A DNA stretch of 64,000 nucleotides, taken from assembly GCF_003967355.1 (NCBI RefSeq), contig NZ_BIFH01000020.1, forward strand, positions 124,001 through 188,000, given 5' to 3'. The notes beneath the pieces were generated by a model. It did no database searches. It worked only from the letters and a program-made list of their open reading frames with translations, and was not told where the DNA came from. Position 1 is the stretch's first letter. Each line of letters starts with the position of its first letter. The translations under genes and the position numbers were made by a program. This DNA is from Embleya hyalina. GTDB taxonomy: Bacteria > Actinomycetota > Actinomycetes > Streptomycetales > Streptomycetaceae. This document shows, piece by piece, positions 41,314 through 56,393 of the stretch.

Positions 41314-42108
41314 TCACCGGGACGACGGGGTCGCCGACGCGCTCGTCCGCATCTGTGGAACGGGGTCGCCGGGCACGAATGTGTGTTTGACCACCTCGCC
41401 GTCCTCGCCCGCCGGGCCCAGGTCCCGGCCGTTGACGTTCAGTCGCGCGGCGCCCGAATTGCCGACCTGGACCTGCAGCCGTGCGGGGTCCTCGAAGGTC
41501 TTGGCCTCGCCCTTGTCCAGGATCGTCTCCAGGATCTGCCTGTCCTTGGAGTCGAACGCGCGGATCCAGCTGCGCCCGTCGACGGCGGTGACGGTGACCA
41601 CGACGCCCGCCGGGAACTCCGGCGCCTTGCTCACCGGCGCGGCCGGGGACGGCGGCGGGGGCGGCGGAGCCGGCGCCGCCGGGGCGGCGGTGGTCGGGGC
41701 GACCCGGGACGCGGTCTCCTTCTCGTCGTCGTCGGCCCGGCCGCCGGCGAGTTGGACGAAGGCGAAGATCAGCACGATGACCACGGCGACGCCCATGGCC
41801 AGGGTCCAGTTGGGGCGGCGGTATTCGATCGACTTGCGCGGCGAGTCGAAGATCTCGGTGGGTCGTGGGGTGCTCGTGCCGCCGACGGTGTGGTCGTACT
41901 CGGCGATCAGCGGCGCGGGTTCCAGGCCCGTGGCGCGCGCCAGGGTGCGAATGTGGCCGCGGGCGTAGAAGTCGCCCCCGCACGGCTCGAAGTCGTCGTG
42001 TTCGACGCCTTCGATGATGGCCTGTCGGATCCGGGTGACCTCACTGAGCCGTTCCACGGTGAGACCGGCCCGTACGCGCGCCTCGGCGAGACTCCGACCG
42101 ATCGACAC
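41314..42108 (-). CDS. RodZ-like protein (XRE HTH, one membrane helix, DUF4115)
   Basis: A 264-residue protein: residues 1-75 are a RodZ-type helix-turn-helix (SLAEARVRAGLTVERLSEVTRIRQ, then GGDFYARGHIRTLARATGL), residues 108-130 one transmembrane helix (WTLAMGVAVVIVLIFAFVQL), a Pro/Ala linker, and an external DUF4115 beta-domain (VVVTVTAVDGRSWIRAFD). RodZ links MreB to the wall machinery. GTG at 42108 is chosen as AAGGGG lies 7 bases upstream and no ribosome site precedes the ATG at 42129. It follows ftsK on the same strand. Confidence 0.85.
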   Translation of the reverse strand: MSIGRSLAEARVRAGLTVERLSEVTRIRQAIIEGVEHDDFEPCGGDFYARGHIRTLARATGLEPAPLIAEYDHTVGGTSTPRPTEIFDSPRKSIEYRRPNWTLAMGVAVVIVLIFAFVQLAGGRADDDEKETASRVAPTTAAPAAPAPPPPPPSPAAPVSKAPEFPAGVVVTVTAVDGRSWIRAFDSKDRQILETILDKGEAKTFEDPARLQVQVGNSGAARLNVNGRDLGPAGEDGEVVKHTFVPGDPVPQMRTSASATPSSR

Positions 42109-42165
42109 AGTTCGCCCCTTATGCGTCATTCATTACGACTGACAGCAATCATCACTTAAGTCAGA

Positions 42166-44673
42166 TCATTCTCCGCGCAACGTGGCCATAACCTGCTCGA
42201 TTTCATCCGGTTTGATCAATACCTCGCGCGCCTTGGAGCCCTCGCTCGGTCCGACGATGTCCCGGCTCTCCATCAGGTCCATCAGCCTGCCCGCCTTGGC
42301 GAAGCCGACGCGCAGCTTGCGCTGGAGCATCGAGGTCGAGCCGAACTGGGTGGACACCACCAGTTCGACGGCCTGGCAGAGCAGATCGAGGTCGTCGCCG
42401 ACGTCCTCGTCCACCTGCTTCTTGCGATCCGGCCCCGCGGTGACCTCGTCGCGATACTCCGGCCGCAACTGCTCCTTGCAGTGCCGGGCGATCGCGTCGA
42501 TCTCCTCCTCGGTGACGTACGCGCCCTGCATCCGGATCGGCTTGCTCGCGCCCATCGGGAGGAACAGCGCGTCGCCCTTGCCGATCAGCTTCTCCGCGCC
42601 GGGCTGGTCCAGGATGACCCGGCTGTCCGCCAGCGAGGAGGTGGCGAACGCGAGCCGCGAGGGCACATTGGCCTTGATCAGACCGGTGACCACGTCCACG
42701 CTGGGCCGCTGGGTGGCCAGCACGAGGTGGATGCCCGCGGCGCGGGCGAGTTGGGTGATCCGCACGATCGAGTCCTCGACGTCGCGCGGCGCGACCATCA
42801 TCAGGTCGGCCAACTCGTCCACGATCACCAGCAGATACGGGTAGGGCTGGATCTCCCGCTCGCTGCCCGGCGGCACCTTCAGCTTGCCGGCGCGCACCGC
42901 GACGTTGAAGTCGTCGACGTGTCGGAAACCGAAGTTGGCCAGGTCGTCGTAGCGCATGTCCATCTCGCGCACGACCCACTGCAGCGCCTCGGCGGCCTTC
43001 TTCGGGTTGGTGATGATCGGCGTGATCAGGTGCGGAATACCCTCGTAGGTGGTGAGTTCGACCCGTTTGGGGTCGACCAGCACCATCCGCACCTCCTCCG
43101 GCGTGGCGCGCATCATGATCGAGGTGATCAGGCCGTTGATGCAGCTCGACTTGCCCGCGCCGGTGGCGCCCGCCACCAGCAGGTGCGGCATCTTGGCCAG
43201 GTTGGCCACCACGTCGTTGCCCTCGACGTCCTTGCCCAGCGCGGCGATCATCGGATGCGTGTCGCCGGCGGCGGTGTCGGAGGCCAGGATGTCGCCGAGG
43301 CTGACCATCTCGCGGTCGGTGTTGGGGATCTCGATGCCCACCGCGGACTTGCCGGGGATCGGGCTGATGATCCGTACGTCCGGACTGGCCACGGCGTAGG
43401 CGATGTTCTTGGCCAGCGCGGTGATCCGCTCCACCTTGACCGCCGGGCCCAGCTCGATCACGTAGCGGGTCACCGTCGGGCCCCGGGAGAAGCCGGTGAC
43501 CTGCGCGTCGACGTTGAACTGCTCGAACACCTTGGACAGCGCCGCGACCACGTCGTCGTTGGCCTTGCTGCGCGCCTTCGCGGGCGGGCCCTTCCGCAGC
43601 AGCGCGGGGCCGGGCAGGTGGTAGGTGATGTCGCCGGACAGCCTGAGTTGCTCGCTGCGCGGCGGCGCGGGGGTGTGCGCCGGGGCGGCGTCGCGGGCCC
43701 GCAGATCGGTCACCACCCGAGCGGCGGCCTTGCGCGTGCGGGCGGGCGGGACGACCAGGCCGGCGTCGCCCGCGTCCAGCGCCGCGGCGGCGGCCGCGGC
43801 CACGTCGACCGCGTCCGGATGGCCGGTTCCGGCGGCCGGGCTCGGGCGGCGGCGCGGTCGGGGCTTGCGGACCGGCGCCGGCGCGGGCTCGTCGTCCTCG
43901 TCGAACCCGGCGAACCCGCTCGGGCGGTCGTCGTCCTCGTCGTACGGCTCCGGCTCGGGCCCCTCGATGAAGCCCAGGAAGATCCCAAGGCGTTCCGGCA
44001 CCGCGTTGATCGGCGTCGCGGTGACCACGAGCATCCCGAACACGATCAGCAGCACCAGCAGCGGCACCGCGACCCACCGGGTGACCAGGTGCACCGGCGG
44101 GGTCGCGAACGCCCAGCCCACCAGCCCGCCCGCGTCGCGCATCGCCGCCGCGCCGTCACCGGTCTGCGGGGTCCCACACCCGACGTGGATCAGCCCGAGC
44201 ACCGCGCACACCAGCGCCGTGCAGCCGATCACGATCCGCCCGGTGGCGTCCTTGCGGTCGGGATGGCGCATCACCCGCACGCCCAACGCGCCGACCAGGA
44301 ACGGAACCAGCACGTCCAGCCGGCCGACCAGGCCCGCGACGACCGCGTTGACCCCCTCGCCGACCGCGCCGTCGATGGTGCCCCACGCGCCCGCGGCGAT
44401 CACTATCGCCAGGCCGAGCAGGGCGAGCCCGAGCCCGTCCCGACGATGCGCGGGGTCGAGTCCGCGCGCACCGGAGCCGACGCCCCGCGCGAGCGAACCG
44501 AACGCGTGCGCCAGCCCCAGCCACAGCCCCTTGAGCCCCTTCCCGAGCAACGCGGGCACCCCACCGAGCAGTTTCGGCGGGGGAGGCGGAGGCGGGGCCG
44601 CCTTCTTGGCGGGAGCCTTCTTCTTCGCGGCCGTGCGCGGTTGCGCTCCGCCGCCGGACGCACGTGTGGCCAT
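42166..44673 (-). CDS. ftsK: DNA translocase FtsK/SpoIIIE
   Basis: Pumps chromosomal DNA through closing septa. The 835-residue protein has a basic Ala/Lys/Pro N-terminus, about four membrane helices (residues 75-225), an acidic then Arg-rich linker, the alpha/beta motor with Walker A GATGAGKS near residue 502-509 and Walker B VIVDELADL near 615, and the C-terminal gamma winged helix (DDLDLLCQAVELVVSTQFGSTSMLQRKL) that reads polar DNA motifs. In streptomycetes it acts at sporulation septa. The ATG at 44673 is 6 bases after TAACCT, so the transcript is probably leaderless. Confidence 0.95.
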   Translation of the reverse strand: MATRASGGGAQPRTAAKKKAPAKKAAPPPPPPPKLLGGVPALLGKGLKGLWLGLAHAFGSLARGVGSGARGLDPAHRRDGLGLALLGLAIVIAAGAWGTIDGAVGEGVNAVVAGLVGRLDVLVPFLVGALGVRVMRHPDRKDATGRIVIGCTALVCAVLGLIHVGCGTPQTGDGAAAMRDAGGLVGWAFATPPVHLVTRWVAVPLLVLLIVFGMLVVTATPINAVPERLGIFLGFIEGPEPEPYDEDDDRPSGFAGFDEDDEPAPAPVRKPRPRRRPSPAAGTGHPDAVDVAAAAAAALDAGDAGLVVPPARTRKAAARVVTDLRARDAAPAHTPAPPRSEQLRLSGDITYHLPGPALLRKGPPAKARSKANDDVVAALSKVFEQFNVDAQVTGFSRGPTVTRYVIELGPAVKVERITALAKNIAYAVASPDVRIISPIPGKSAVGIEIPNTDREMVSLGDILASDTAAGDTHPMIAALGKDVEGNDVVANLAKMPHLLVAGATGAGKSSCINGLITSIMMRATPEEVRMVLVDPKRVELTTYEGIPHLITPIITNPKKAAEALQWVVREMDMRYDDLANFGFRHVDDFNVAVRAGKLKVPPGSEREIQPYPYLLVIVDELADLMMVAPRDVEDSIVRITQLARAAGIHLVLATQRPSVDVVTGLIKANVPSRLAFATSSLADSRVILDQPGAEKLIGKGDALFLPMGASKPIRMQGAYVTEEEIDAIARHCKEQLRPEYRDEVTAGPDRKKQVDEDVGDDLDLLCQAVELVVSTQFGSTSMLQRKLRVGFAKAGRLMDLMESRDIVGPSEGSKAREVLIKPDEIEQVMATLRGE

Positions 44674-44679
44674 GTCCCG

Positions 44680-44685
44680 AGGTTA
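44680..44685 (-). promoter_or_regulatory. -10 hexamer, leaderless ftsK
   Basis: TAACCT on the minus strand is 6 bases from the ATG at 44673. Confidence 0.45.
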
Positions 44686-44783
44686 CCGGTGGACCCTCCC
44701 CACCTCATGCGTCCCGGCCCGGAGCGCGCGCCGTGTCGGACCGGGCCGTCGACGACGGTCCGGTCCGCGCGGGTGCTCCGGGG

Positions 44784-45476
44784 TCAGCCGGCCGCCTCGC
44801 CCTTGTCCGGGGCCGGGACCAGCGGAGGTCCGCCGTGGCCGGCCGTGGCCGGCGCGAGGGCGTCGAGCGCGGCGCGCATCCGGGCCACCCGGCGGCGCAG
44901 TTGCACCGCGGAGGCGGCCAGGACCGGATCGTCGGTCGACTCGACCTGCTTGGCCATGCCGTCGGCCTGCTCCTCGACCGCGGCCAACCGGGTGGACAAC
45001 TCCGCGATCACGTCCGCCCCGGCCCGGTCGCCGCCGGCGGGCCCCTCCAGGCGCCCGCGCAGCAGCGTGGCCTGCTCGCGCAACTGGCAGTTCTTCTTGT
45101 ACAGATCCACGAAGACCGAGACCTTGGCGCGCAACACCCACGGGTCGAAGGGTTTGGAGATGTAGTCGACCGCACCGGCCGCGTAGCCGCGGAAGGTGTG
45201 GTGCGGACCGTGGTTGATCGCGGTCAGGAAGATGATCGGAATATCGCGGGTCTTCTCTCGCCGCTTGATGTGCGCGGCGGTCTCGAACCCGTCCATTCCG
45301 GGCATCTGCACATCGAGCAGAATCACCGCGAACTCGTCCGTGAGCAGCGCCTTGAGGGCTTCCTCGCCCGAGTGCGCCCGAACCAGGGTCTGGTCCAGCG
45401 CGGACAGGATCGCCTCCAGGGCGAGCAGATTCTCCTGACGGTCATCGACCAGGAGGATCTTGGCCTTCTCCGTCAT
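44784..45476 (-). CDS. osaB: Stand-alone response regulator (OsaB-like)
   Basis: A 230-residue protein: a receiver domain (residues 5-125) with the acidic pair Asp11-Asp12, phosphorylatable Asp55 in LLDVQMPGMDG, Thr in FLTAINHG, and Lys in YISKPFDP, followed by a coiled-coil (DLYKKNCQLREQATLLRGRLEG) and a helical tail without a DNA-binding domain. In S. coelicolor the matching gene next to ftsK, osaB, is needed for osmoadaptation and partners the hybrid kinase OsaA. The symbol rests on this architecture and position. Ribosome site GAGGGTGGG precedes the ATG at 45476. Confidence 0.82.
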   Translation of the reverse strand: MTEKAKILLVDDRQENLLALEAILSALDQTLVRAHSGEEALKALLTDEFAVILLDVQMPGMDGFETAAHIKRREKTRDIPIIFLTAINHGPHHTFRGYAAGAVDYISKPFDPWVLRAKVSVFVDLYKKNCQLREQATLLRGRLEGPAGGDRAGADVIAELSTRLAAVEEQADGMAKQVESTDDPVLAASAVQLRRRVARMRAALDALAPATAGHGGPPLVPAPDKGEAAG

Positions 45477-45872
45477 GGCCCACCCTCTTCGATCCGACAC
45501 GGTGGGTGACCCCGCGTATCGGTCGGCTCCACTCGTCCTTGTGCATGTTTTCGGTTTGCCTGGTTGACGCTGACGCTGCTGACGCTGCCCAGAATGACAC
45601 GGCCTCGCTCGACACGGTTCGACCCGGCGCACCGTCGGCCGAGCTCGCCCCGACGCACTCCACGCCGGTCGAGCACACGCTCCGGATGGCGCTCGTCCCG
45701 GTCATGGTAGTGGCCAGGCGATCGGCTCGGCAGGTATTCCGAAACAGACGACCGCATGGTGTCACCACAGCCGGACCTACGGTTGCGACAACACCGCATC
45801 GACCCTCCATCCTTCAACGCCGCTTCGACCATACGGGTTCCATCATGTGGTGCTTGCCACCCGGGAAGCGAA
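45477..45872. other. 396-base gap between the kinase and response-regulator genes
   Basis: No plausible gene. Contains a short TGACGCTG direct repeat, three overlapping copies at about 45565-45588. It must hold the osaB promoter, because of its length, but I see no clear consensus for the osmotic-stress sigma factor on the minus strand. Confidence 0.5.
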
Positions 45873-51566
<5,694 letters not shown>

Positions 51567-51866
51567 CTCGCATTTCCTCCGCCGGACCGATTCGCCGCGA
51601 CCGCCCGTGCCTCCGGCCGCTTGCCGTCCACAGTCTTTCACTCACGGGGTTGAGAGCAGAGGCGGTCCGGGAGGATGGTGCTTGTCATCCGGAAAGTGCG
51701 GGCTCGAAAGGCACGCTCGGACGGGACATCTGTCGAAATCGTGATCGATGCGTCACTGTTTGGAAGGGGTCCGCCCGATCGTCCGAAACCGATAGGGTGC
51801 GAATCTGCCGGACTGTGGAGCCGGATTCGTCACCGCAGCCGCCGTTCGTCGCAGATGCGGGAGTGT

Positions 51867-54407
51867 ATGGATCAGGGAACGAGCATGCTCATCACTGCCC
51901 GGATGAGCGCTGCCTTCGCACCCGAGGGCAGGTCCGTGGCGGCCGCACGCTCGTTCGTCCGCAAAACGCTCACCGACTGGGACGCCGGCGACGTGGTCGA
52001 CGACGCCGTACTGCTGACCAGCGAGTTGGTCACCAACGCGATCGTGCACGCGGGCACCTCGGCCGAGGTCTCGTGCGTGCGCTACGACGGCGGCGTCCAG
52101 ATCGAGGTCACCGACCACTACCCCAGCCGCGAACTGCCGGAGCCGGCGACCGGCTTCGACGACGGCGACGAGAGCGGCCGGGGGCTGTTCCTGTCCGCGT
52201 CGCTGGCCTCGGCGTGGGGCGTCGAATACGCCAAGAACGTCAAACGGGTGTGGTTCCGGCTCGAACTGCCCGATCCGGTCTCGGCGACCAGTTCGGCCGG
52301 GCCGCTGCTGCCCGCCAACGCGCTGCCCGACGCCGCGGTGCCGGTCCACGTGGCGGTGGTGCACGCCGACGCCTCGCGCAAGGTGACCCACTGGAGCCCC
52401 GAGGCGGCCCGGTTGTTCGGTCTCGGTGACTCCGAGGCGATCGGCATGGCGCTAGGCGACCTGGTCGCCTGGCCGCAGACGCCGGGCACCGAGCTGACCC
52501 TGGACGAGATGCTGGAGTTGTCCCGCTGGCAGGGCGGGTACGACGTGCGCGCCGCCGACGGGGTGGCCACGCGCGTCTTCGCCTCGCACGTGCGGCTGCG
52601 CGACGCCGACGGCGACCCCGCGCTGGTCGCGCTCCTGGTGCCCGCGCAGGCCCGCGCGCTGCTGGAGAACCGGGACGCCTCGCGCGGTCGCACCGGGGCG
52701 GCGATCCCGGTGGACAGCGAATGGGACGGGATCGACGGGCTGAGCCGACTGGGCCTGGAGGACCTGCTCCAGCGCGCGGTCGAACGTGCCCGCGACCTGC
52801 TCGACGCCGACGCCGCGTTCGTGCTGCTGGCCACCGACGACGAGAGCGAGATGGAGGTACGCGCGACCACCGGCCTGGCGGGCGCGGTGCACCGGCTGTC
52901 GCGGGTGCCGGTGGAGACCTCGGTGGGCCGCTACGGCTCGGCCCGGATGCCCGCCGTGCACGAGGACCTGGTGGCCGGGCCCGACGCGGTGCCGATCCTC
53001 CACGAGACCCGGATGCGCTCGGCGGTGACCGTGCCGCTCAAGGTCGAGGGCCGGCTCACCGGCACACTCGGCGTCGCCTCGGAGTCGGCGGCCCGCTTCG
53101 ACAACGACGACGCGGCCCGGCTCCAGCGCGCCGCCGACCGGGTCTCGCTGACCGTGGAGAGCGCGCGCCTGTCCGAGTTGGAGCGGGTCCGGCGCGGCTC
53201 GCTGTCCTTCCTCGCCGAGGCGTCCGACCTGCTGGCCGGCACCCTCGACCCGGAGATGACGCTGGCCATGATCGCCCAGATCGTGGTGCCGCGGCTGGGC
53301 ACCTGGTGCGCGGTGCACACCGGCGAGTCGCACGCGCCGGTGCTGAGCGTGGTGTGGCACGCCGACGAGATGCGGATCGACGACCTGCGCGCGCTGCTGG
53401 ACCGCGCCGAGGCGCCGCGCGCGCAGCCCACGCCCGGTGCCCGGCGCTGGCTGGGCCTGCGGTCCCTGGACCCGGAGGTGGTCCGCGAGCACACCGACCT
53501 GGTCACCGGCGAGGCGGTCACGCTGCCGCTGGTCGCCCGGGGGCGCGGCATCGGCATGCTGACCTTCGGCATCCTGGCCGGCGACCGGTTCCGCCGGGAC
53601 ACGCTGGAACTCGCCGAGGACCTCTCCCGCCGCGCCGCGCTGGCGATGGACAACGCCCGGCTGTACTCCGAGCGCAACGCGACCAGCCAGGCCCTCCAGC
53701 GCAGCCTGCTGCCGCCGGAGCTGCCCAAGGTGCCGGGGGTGGACGTCGAGGTCGTCTACCAGGCCTCCGGCGAGGGCAACGAGGTCGGCGGCGACTTCTA
53801 CGACCTGTTCACCATCGGCGAGGACAAGTGGGGCTTCGCCATCGGCGACGTGTGCGGCACCGGCCCCGAGGCCGCCGCGGTCACCGGACTGGCCCGCCAG
53901 GCGCTGCGGTTGCTGACCCGCGAGGGCATGTCGGTGCCCGCCGTCCTGCAACGGCTGAACACCGCGATCCTGGACGAGGGCCCGCGCAGCCGGTTCCTGA
54001 CCCTCCTGCACGGCCACATGACCCACCGCGACGGCGGCGGCGTACGCCTGAGCCTGGTCTCCGCGGGCCATCCGCTCCCGCTGCGCCTGCGCCCCGACGG
54101 CACGGTCGACGCGGTGGCCACCCCGCAACCGCTGCTCGGCGTACTGGACGAGGTCGACCTGGTCCTGGAGACGGTGGACCTGGACCCGGGCGACGTCCTG
54201 GTCTGCGTCACCGACGGCGTCACCGAACGCCGCGAGGGCACCCGCATGCTCGGCGACGACGGCCTGGCCGAGGTCCTGTCCGGCTGCACGGGCCTGACCG
54301 CCGGCGCGGTGGCGGCCCGAATCCACCGCGCGGTCGAACAATTCGCCGAGGAACAGGCCCGAGACGACATGGCCATCCTGGTCCTACGAGTCTCCGGCGA
54401 CGACTGA
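51867..54407 (+). CDS. osaC: HATPase-PAS-GAF-GAF-PP2C regulator (OsaC-like)
   Basis: An 846-residue signalling protein: an RsbW-like anti-sigma kinase domain (residues 10-130; LLTSELVTNAIVHAG and GRGLFL), a PAS-like domain (about 155-260), two GAF domains (about 295-440 and 450-610) and a SpoIIE-type PP2C phosphatase (about 630-846; GGDFYDLF, VTDGVTE, RDDMAILVLR). In S. coelicolor OsaC, divergent from osaA, restores SigB to low level after osmotic stress. The symbol rests on the same architecture and position. Start ATG at 51867 follows GGGAG; ATG 51885 is a possible alternative. Confidence 0.8.
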   Translation: MDQGTSMLITARMSAAFAPEGRSVAAARSFVRKTLTDWDAGDVVDDAVLLTSELVTNAIVHAGTSAEVSCVRYDGGVQIEVTDHYPSRELPEPATGFDDGDESGRGLFLSASLASAWGVEYAKNVKRVWFRLELPDPVSATSSAGPLLPANALPDAAVPVHVAVVHADASRKVTHWSPEAARLFGLGDSEAIGMALGDLVAWPQTPGTELTLDEMLELSRWQGGYDVRAADGVATRVFASHVRLRDADGDPALVALLVPAQARALLENRDASRGRTGAAIPVDSEWDGIDGLSRLGLEDLLQRAVERARDLLDADAAFVLLATDDESEMEVRATTGLAGAVHRLSRVPVETSVGRYGSARMPAVHEDLVAGPDAVPILHETRMRSAVTVPLKVEGRLTGTLGVASESAARFDNDDAARLQRAADRVSLTVESARLSELERVRRGSLSFLAEASDLLAGTLDPEMTLAMIAQIVVPRLGTWCAVHTGESHAPVLSVVWHADEMRIDDLRALLDRAEAPRAQPTPGARRWLGLRSLDPEVVREHTDLVTGEAVTLPLVARGRGIGMLTFGILAGDRFRRDTLELAEDLSRRAALAMDNARLYSERNATSQALQRSLLPPELPKVPGVDVEVVYQASGEGNEVGGDFYDLFTIGEDKWGFAIGDVCGTGPEAAAVTGLARQALRLLTREGMSVPAVLQRLNTAILDEGPRSRFLTLLHGHMTHRDGGGVRLSLVSAGHPLPLRLRPDGTVDAVATPQPLLGVLDEVDLVLETVDLDPGDVLVCVTDGVTERREGTRMLGDDGLAEVLSGCTGLTAGAVAARIHRAVEQFAEEQARDDMAILVLRVSGDD

Positions 54408-54759
54408 CCCCCGCCCACCACCGACAAAACCCGCAGCCACGAAGCACCGTTCGCCGTCGCCCCGCCCCGGCACGGCACGGCACGGCACGGCACGGCAGCC
54501 GACCACAGGCGGGACGGGCCCGAGCCACAACCCACCTCGAACGCCGGTCGCCCGGCCCGCTCCGCCCCGCACACCGGTCCAGGCCGGCACGGGACGCGCC
54601 GCACCGCGGACCGGCCCCGCGCGCAAGCCGCGGTGAGGGCGTGAGCCGGCGCCGAGCCGAGGCCGCTGTCGGGTCGGGCACGAGCCGGCCCCCGGGCGGA
54701 CGGCACGGCGGGGCGGGTCGTGGAACGGCCCCCGGGCCGCTGCGTCGGGCTCGCCGGGC
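54408..54759. other. 352-base gap with a GGCAC microsatellite
   Basis: Between the osaC stop and the convergent GNAT stop. It contains five and a half copies of GGCAC in tandem (54469-54497) and otherwise GC-rich, non-coding-looking sequence. No clear stem-loop terminator was found. Confidence 0.6.
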
Positions 54760-55281
54760 TTACGTGGGGGTCGGGGTGGGGCGGGTTGTGGACCAGCGCC
54801 GTTCGCCTTCCTGCCAGGTTTCGGTGGGGGTCAGGGCCGCCGCTTCGGCGACCGCGGCGGAAGCCGTGTTGGCCGGGTGGATGTGGGCGCGGATTTCGTC
54901 GATGCCCCGGGCCCGGAGCCAGGTCACCCAGGCGACCGCCGCCTCCTTGGCGATGCCCCGGCCCTGCCAGGGACTGCCCACCACCCAGGCCACGTCCGCG
55001 ATCGGACCGGGACCCACCGTGGCCTGGACCGTGCCCACCAGGCACCCCCGGGACCGCAGCCGGATCACCCGGTTCAACCAGACCACGTCGGGATCCGGCG
55101 ACCCCTTCGCCCACCGCGTATAGCGCGCCCGCAGCGCGTCCACATCCTCCGGCTCGCCACCGATGAAGGTATGCAGAGCCGGATCGCCCAGCACCCGCGC
55201 CATCTCCTCGGCGTGACCGACCTCGACCGGGATCAACTCCAGCCGATCGGTGACCACCGGCCCCGCCTCGTCCACGTTCAT
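54760..55281 (-). CDS. GNAT family N-acetyltransferase (RimJ/RimL-like)
   Basis: A 173-residue acetyltransferase. VTDRLELIPVEVGHAEEMARVLGD at the N-terminus and the acetyl-CoA segment DVAWVVGSPWQGRGIAKEAAVAWVTWL (the Q-x-x-G-x-G/A loop) match the RimJ-type branch, which acts on protein N-termini or small amines. The substrate is unknown. The ATG at 55281 lies 19 bases past the neighbouring gene's stop, in the same direction, so they may share a transcript. Confidence 0.85.
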   Translation of the reverse strand: MNVDEAGPVVTDRLELIPVEVGHAEEMARVLGDPALHTFIGGEPEDVDALRARYTRWAKGSPDPDVVWLNRVIRLRSRGCLVGTVQATVGPGPIADVAWVVGSPWQGRGIAKEAAVAWVTWLRARGIDEIRAHIHPANTASAAVAEAAALTPTETWQEGERRWSTTRPTPTPT

Positions 55282-55300
55282 CGCCGCAGCATGCCGGCGT

Positions 55301-56221
55301 TCACGCGGCGATGTCGCCGCGATTTCGCCGCTCCCGCAACCGCAACTCCGATCCGATGCGGGCGACCGTGGCCGCCGGCCGCTCCCGTGCCTGGAGCGTC
55401 GGGCAGTGCAGCACGAGCCAGCTCTGCCCGGCGATGCTCCGAGGCCGCGCCCTGACCCACTGCCGGTCGTCGGTCAGCTCCACCCCCACCCGCTCCCCCG
55501 GCCAGGCGAGCGCGAAGCGCCGCAGGACCCGACCGAACGCCGACCGGATCTCCCAGCCGACCTCGGCCGCGGGCAACCCGGCGTCACGCAGCGCCAGCCG
55601 CAGCCGGGTCTCGTCCTCGCCCGCGCTGCGCCCGTCGGCCAGCCGCACCACCTCGGCGAGCCGATGCCGCCCCGGATGACCGGCGTAGCGCTCGACCAGC
55701 GCCGCCAACGCGTCGGGCGCGATCAGCCCGGCCCGCAGGAACCCGTCGAGCACCACCACGCCGGTCTCCCGATCCGAGGTCCGGACCAGGTCCGCCGCGG
55801 TCCGGGCGGGCGAGGTGACCGGAATCCCGGCCCGCCACACCGTCTCCCCCGGTCCGAGCGCCATGATCCGCGCCCGGCAGCCGTGCCGGCGGGGCAGAGC
55901 CGCCCCCACCGGCACGACCACCTCGATCGGCGCCGCGCGCCGGGTCTGCGTCCGGGGCCGCGCCGGAACCCGCACGCCGTGCAACCTCGCCGCAGTGCGC
56001 CCACAGACCACGGCCCCGCGGGGCAGAACCATGACCGCGGCCCGCGCTCGCACCTCCGGCGTGTCGTCGACGTGCGCGCCGACGTAGACCCCGTGTATGA
56101 CCCGACGCACGTCGCCGTCGCGCACCAGGCGTCGGACGACCGACCGGCCGACCCCGTGGTGGGCCGCGACGGCGAGGGTGAAGGGCCGGGACAGCAGTGC
56201 GGAAAGATCGGTCGGCGTCAT
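55301..56221 (-). CDS. AbiEi-like/DUF559-type protein, nuclease site apparently lost
   Basis: A 306-residue protein of a class common in actinobacteria: an N-terminal winged-helix region (FTLAVAAHHGVGRSVVRRLVRDGDVRRVIHGVYV) like AbiEi antitoxins, a middle segment (SPARTAADLVRT), and a C-terminal DUF559/Vsr-like region (EDETRLRLALRDAGLPAAEV). In active members the last part has DLAWP and VEYDG; here these read FALAWP and VELTDD, so the catalytic Asp residues seem lost. It may be a DNA-binding remnant. No toxin gene is adjacent. The start codon is the ATG at 56221. Confidence 0.7.
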   Translation of the reverse strand: MTPTDLSALLSRPFTLAVAAHHGVGRSVVRRLVRDGDVRRVIHGVYVGAHVDDTPEVRARAAVMVLPRGAVVCGRTAARLHGVRVPARPRTQTRRAAPIEVVVPVGAALPRRHGCRARIMALGPGETVWRAGIPVTSPARTAADLVRTSDRETGVVVLDGFLRAGLIAPDALAALVERYAGHPGRHRLAEVVRLADGRSAGEDETRLRLALRDAGLPAAEVGWEIRSAFGRVLRRFALAWPGERVGVELTDDRQWVRARPRSIAGQSWLVLHCPTLQARERPAATVARIGSELRLRERRNRGDIAA

Positions 56222-56393
56222 GCGGGCCAGTGTGCGCGCGCCCCCTCCACGCGCGCCGTCCGTCGTCCACAGCCCCCGGGATGGGTGTGACCATCACACC
56301 CGACCTGTGTACGACTTCGGCCCGGCCGCCCCCACGACCCGACCCCGGCCGACCCGCCGACGCCCCTTCCGCCTCCCGCCCGGCCCGCACCCG

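Noticed and set aside
51570-51866. SigB-type promoter between osaA and osaC
   Set aside because: Expected from S. coelicolor biology, but I found no convincing GTTT-N14-16-GGGTAT-like pair on either strand.
55301-56221. A complete AbiE toxin-antitoxin system
   Set aside because: Only the antitoxin-like winged helix is present; no AbiEii nucleotidyltransferase toxin gene is next to it.
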